This document shows positions 62,374 to 64,000 of a stretch of DNA of 64,000 bases, piece by piece (the first letter of the stretch is position 1; every line of letters starts with the position of its first letter). This DNA comes from an uncultured Lachnospiraceae bacterium (GTDB lineage: Bacteria > Bacillota > Clostridia > Lachnospirales > Lachnospiraceae): contig CANDAG010000012.1 in assembly GCA_947382625.1 (NCBI GenBank), positions 1-64,000 on the forward strand, given 5' to 3'. The notes beneath the pieces were generated by a model. That model searched no databases. It saw only the letters and a list, made by a program, of their open reading frames with translations, and was not told the origin of the DNA. Made by a program: the position numbers and the translations under genes.

Positions 62374-62928
62374 CTAGATCATGCCATCATCATCATAGCC
62401 ATAATCGCCTTCCTCTTCCACCGGACGCCAGGCCTCTCCAAATTTAATATCTTTAAAAAGCGCCGCCAGACCCGTGATCTGTTTCAGGCGCAGTATTTCG
62501 TCCCGATCCATGCCAAGATGCTTGGAGATCCATGCATCCGAACGCCCCAGCTCATGAAGCTCCTTCACAATATTGCTCATCAGATCCACATTGTGGCTTC
62601 CTCTGGCCCGGTTATGGCGGATGGTACTGGCCATTCTCTGATCAAGGGACTTATTGATCACAGAAACCGGAAGCATTCCCTTTTCTCTTTCATAAATATC
62701 GGGATGCTCCAACATGACCCTGTAACGGTGAAAGCCATCCACGATCACATACACATCATTTTCCTTGCTGTAATAGCAGACAATGGGCATGGTATAACCA
62801 TCGATCCTGATGCTCTCATAAAGCAGCTTCATCTCCGGCGGCGCCACTGCGTTGGGATTGTAGGTATTGGGTTTTATTTTTTCTATGGGAACCCGGATAA
62901 TATTATAAACAGGACTTTTATATTCCAT
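62374..62928 (-). CDS. IbrB-like ParB-domain protein
   Basis: 184 residues. ParB-type domain at about 10-110: VPIEKIKPNTYNPNAVAPPE, EMKLLYESIRIDGYTMPIVC, VIVDGFHRYRVM, with the G-F-H-R pattern, then a helical part with WISKHLGMDRDEILRLKQIT. IbrB and IbrA are paired proteins, known in E. coli from control of the Eib surface proteins, and related pairs occur in prophages. The start overlaps the end of ibrA by 11 bp, so the two are cotranslated. Confidence 0.82.
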   Translation of the reverse strand: MEYKSPVYNIIRVPIEKIKPNTYNPNAVAPPEMKLLYESIRIDGYTMPIVCYYSKENDVYVIVDGFHRYRVMLEHPDIYEREKGMLPVSVINKSLDQRMASTIRHNRARGSHNVDLMSNIVKELHELGRSDAWISKHLGMDRDEILRLKQITGLAALFKDIKFGEAWRPVEEEGDYGYDDDGMI

Positions 62929-64000
62929 ATTCCATCTCCTCTATGCTTTCGTATTTACGCTTGATCACATCAATATGCTTTTTCTGCTGCTTGCTCATGC
63001 CAAATCCCATAAAACGGCAGATATGATCGTTTTTCAGGATACAATAACACATTCTTTTCCAGCTTGGGATATCCTTGGTGGATTTGATGTCGTCCGTATC
63101 ATCAGGAATTTTACCGATGAAGATCACCCGGGTCTTTTTGTTCAGGGTATAGTTGGAAACCCCGTTCCGCCGGATCTGATAGCCATGCCGCTCCAGCTCC
63201 CGGATACTTTCTTCATCCAGCCCACCGCCGGTCTTATGCCAGAATTCAATGGATGTCTTGAATTTCTTGATGTAATTATTACGCAGCCTTGCCGGCAGAG
63301 TATCCAGCAAAAATAAGGTATAAGACTTCCAGGTATGCCCCTCCGGCAGCGCGATGTTCCGGTATCCCATAGCCTTGGTCCTGCCGTAAATGCTGGCAAA
63401 ATTGGCTCCCTGCACTCTGCCCACCAGCTTTACCCAGATTTCCGGATCGATCACGCGATATAAATTTAAGGAATCCTTGGAATAATCGTTAAAGGGTGAT
63501 GCCACCCGCATCTGTGAGACCTTAAGACCTGCCATATAATAAAGATCATACAAACGGTTATAATCATAGCCAAACAGATAGTTGGCATGCCACACATCCT
63601 CCGATGACCAGTCAAATAAGGGAGAAGCACACCACACATCCTTAAACTGCTGGGTGATCCAGCACTCACCCTTGTATCCGTATTTTTTATTCAAAAAACC
63701 GCTGTATCGCTGAAGGGACTCTGCGGCGCGCATGCCCAGAAGACAGACCGTTCTCTTATTCTCATGAGATATTTTGTACCAGCGTCCGAACTGCTTGGCC
63801 AAATCCTCCTGGTGCATGCGATACCGGTAGGTCGTGATCGGATTATGATCCAGGTTGATCACATACTTCTTCTGAGGCATCGGCCTTACCCAGCTCTCCT
63901 TCTTGGTATCATCCCATGGATACCAGAACATCTCATAGCTGCTCAACGCTGTGCGTGTCGCCATGGGAAGGCATACCCAGTATGGCTCCACCTGATCCCT
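62918..64000 (-). CDS. IbrA-like PAPS reductase-family protein (5' end outside window)
   Basis: About 360 residues visible; the frame stays open to the edge, so the start is outside. Landmarks: EPYWVCLPMATRTALSSYEM, SYEMFWYPWDDTKKESWVRP, VCLLGMRAAESLQRYSGFL (PP-loop family) and DWSSEDVWHANYLFGYDYNR. The DUF3440 C-terminus ends with KDIPSWKRMCYCILKNDHIC. It belongs to the PAPS reductase/ATP pyrophosphatase class, but the P-loop is beyond the window and catalysis is unproven. Confidence 0.85.
   Translation of the reverse strand, partial: RDQVEPYWVCLPMATRTALSSYEMFWYPWDDTKKESWVRPMPQKKYVINLDHNPITTYRYRMHQEDLAKQFGRWYKISHENKRTVCLLGMRAAESLQRYSGFLNKKYGYKGECWITQQFKDVWCASPLFDWSSEDVWHANYLFGYDYNRLYDLYYMAGLKVSQMRVASPFNDYSKDSLNLYRVIDPEIWVKLVGRVQGANFASIYGRTKAMGYRNIALPEGHTWKSYTLFLLDTLPARLRNNYIKKFKTSIEFWHKTGGGLDEESIRELERHGYQIRRNGVSNYTLNKKTRVIFIGKIPDDTDDIKSTKDIPSWKRMCYCILKNDHICRFMGFGMSKQQKKHIDVIKRKYESIEEMEYGI

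Overview
The window looks like chromosomal DNA of an anaerobic, spore-forming Clostridia bacterium, most likely Lachnospiraceae. Reasons are the gene orders rny-recX-recA and yicC-remA-gmk-rpoZ-rimO-pgsA-cinA, a Spo0A-type DNA-binding protein, small coat-like proteins, AGGAGG-type ribosome sites, many two-component/FtsX-permease sets, and glycan-degradation genes (fucose, mannose, rhamnose) usual in gut members of the family. This is inference from gene content; no rRNA or tRNA gene is visible.

Layout. 1-8.7 kb: housekeeping block on the minus strand: RNase Y (cut by the window edge), RecX, RecA with two LexA boxes, a DUF3298 membrane protein, PncC/CinA-C, PgsA, RimO, omega subunit, guanylate kinase, RemA, YicC. 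8.8-10.6 kb: RqcH (ribosome rescue) on the plus strand. 10.6-13.4 kb: an ABC ATPase, a 79-bp tandem hairpin repeat, a histidine kinase and a response regulator, without the expected permease. 13.4-16.2 kb: DUF4143 ATPase, two small coat-like proteins and an orphan protein. 16.3-21.7 kb: lipid-linked sugar flippase, glycogen synthase, a receiver-less Spo0A-like protein behind a 100-bp tandem hairpin repeat, and a YitT protein. 21.7-28.1 kb: S66 peptidase, GH29 fucosidase, ClC channel, GH2 beta-mannosidase. 28.5-35.3 kb: permease, response regulator, kinase, permease, without an ATPase. 35.3-37.6 kb: nucleotidyltransferase, small protein, YhcG-type nuclease. 37.7-44.9 kb: two half-transporter ABC exporters and a cluster of three GHKL kinases with one LytTR regulator. 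45-59 kb: regulators, fucose isomerase, Asp-box membrane protein, a cytosolic ParB-like/BMP fusion with a phosphoesterase, rhamnose mutarotase, secreted protein, WYL regulator with zinc-ribbon protein, GH123-like protein, Ogg glycosylase. 59-64 kb: tiny protein, JAMM protease, MATE pump, endonuclease IV, and an IbrB/IbrA pair running off the end.

How parts may work together. RecA/RecX, endonuclease IV and Ogg are DNA-repair functions. Fucosidase and fucose isomerase could act in one fucose route, although they lie 20 kb apart. The ATPase near 11 kb and the two FtsX permeases near 28-35 kb are complementary incomplete sets, so they may form one transporter. The first permease and the nearby response-regulator gene share an identical promoter layout (two ACATTT repeats 11 bp apart, 6 bp before the -10), which suggests autoregulation. 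The GHKL/LytTR cluster probably controls the adjacent exporters.

The most unusual material is non-coding or combinatorial: two tandem arrays of hairpin units in gene leaders, palindromes inserted in frame in the YhcG gene, a 31-nt hairpin found twice, a near-identical 27-nt promoter element at two loci, the receiver-less Spo0A, the ParB-like/BMP fusion and the IbrA/IbrB pair. No complete prophage, insertion sequence or CRISPR-Cas system was recognised.
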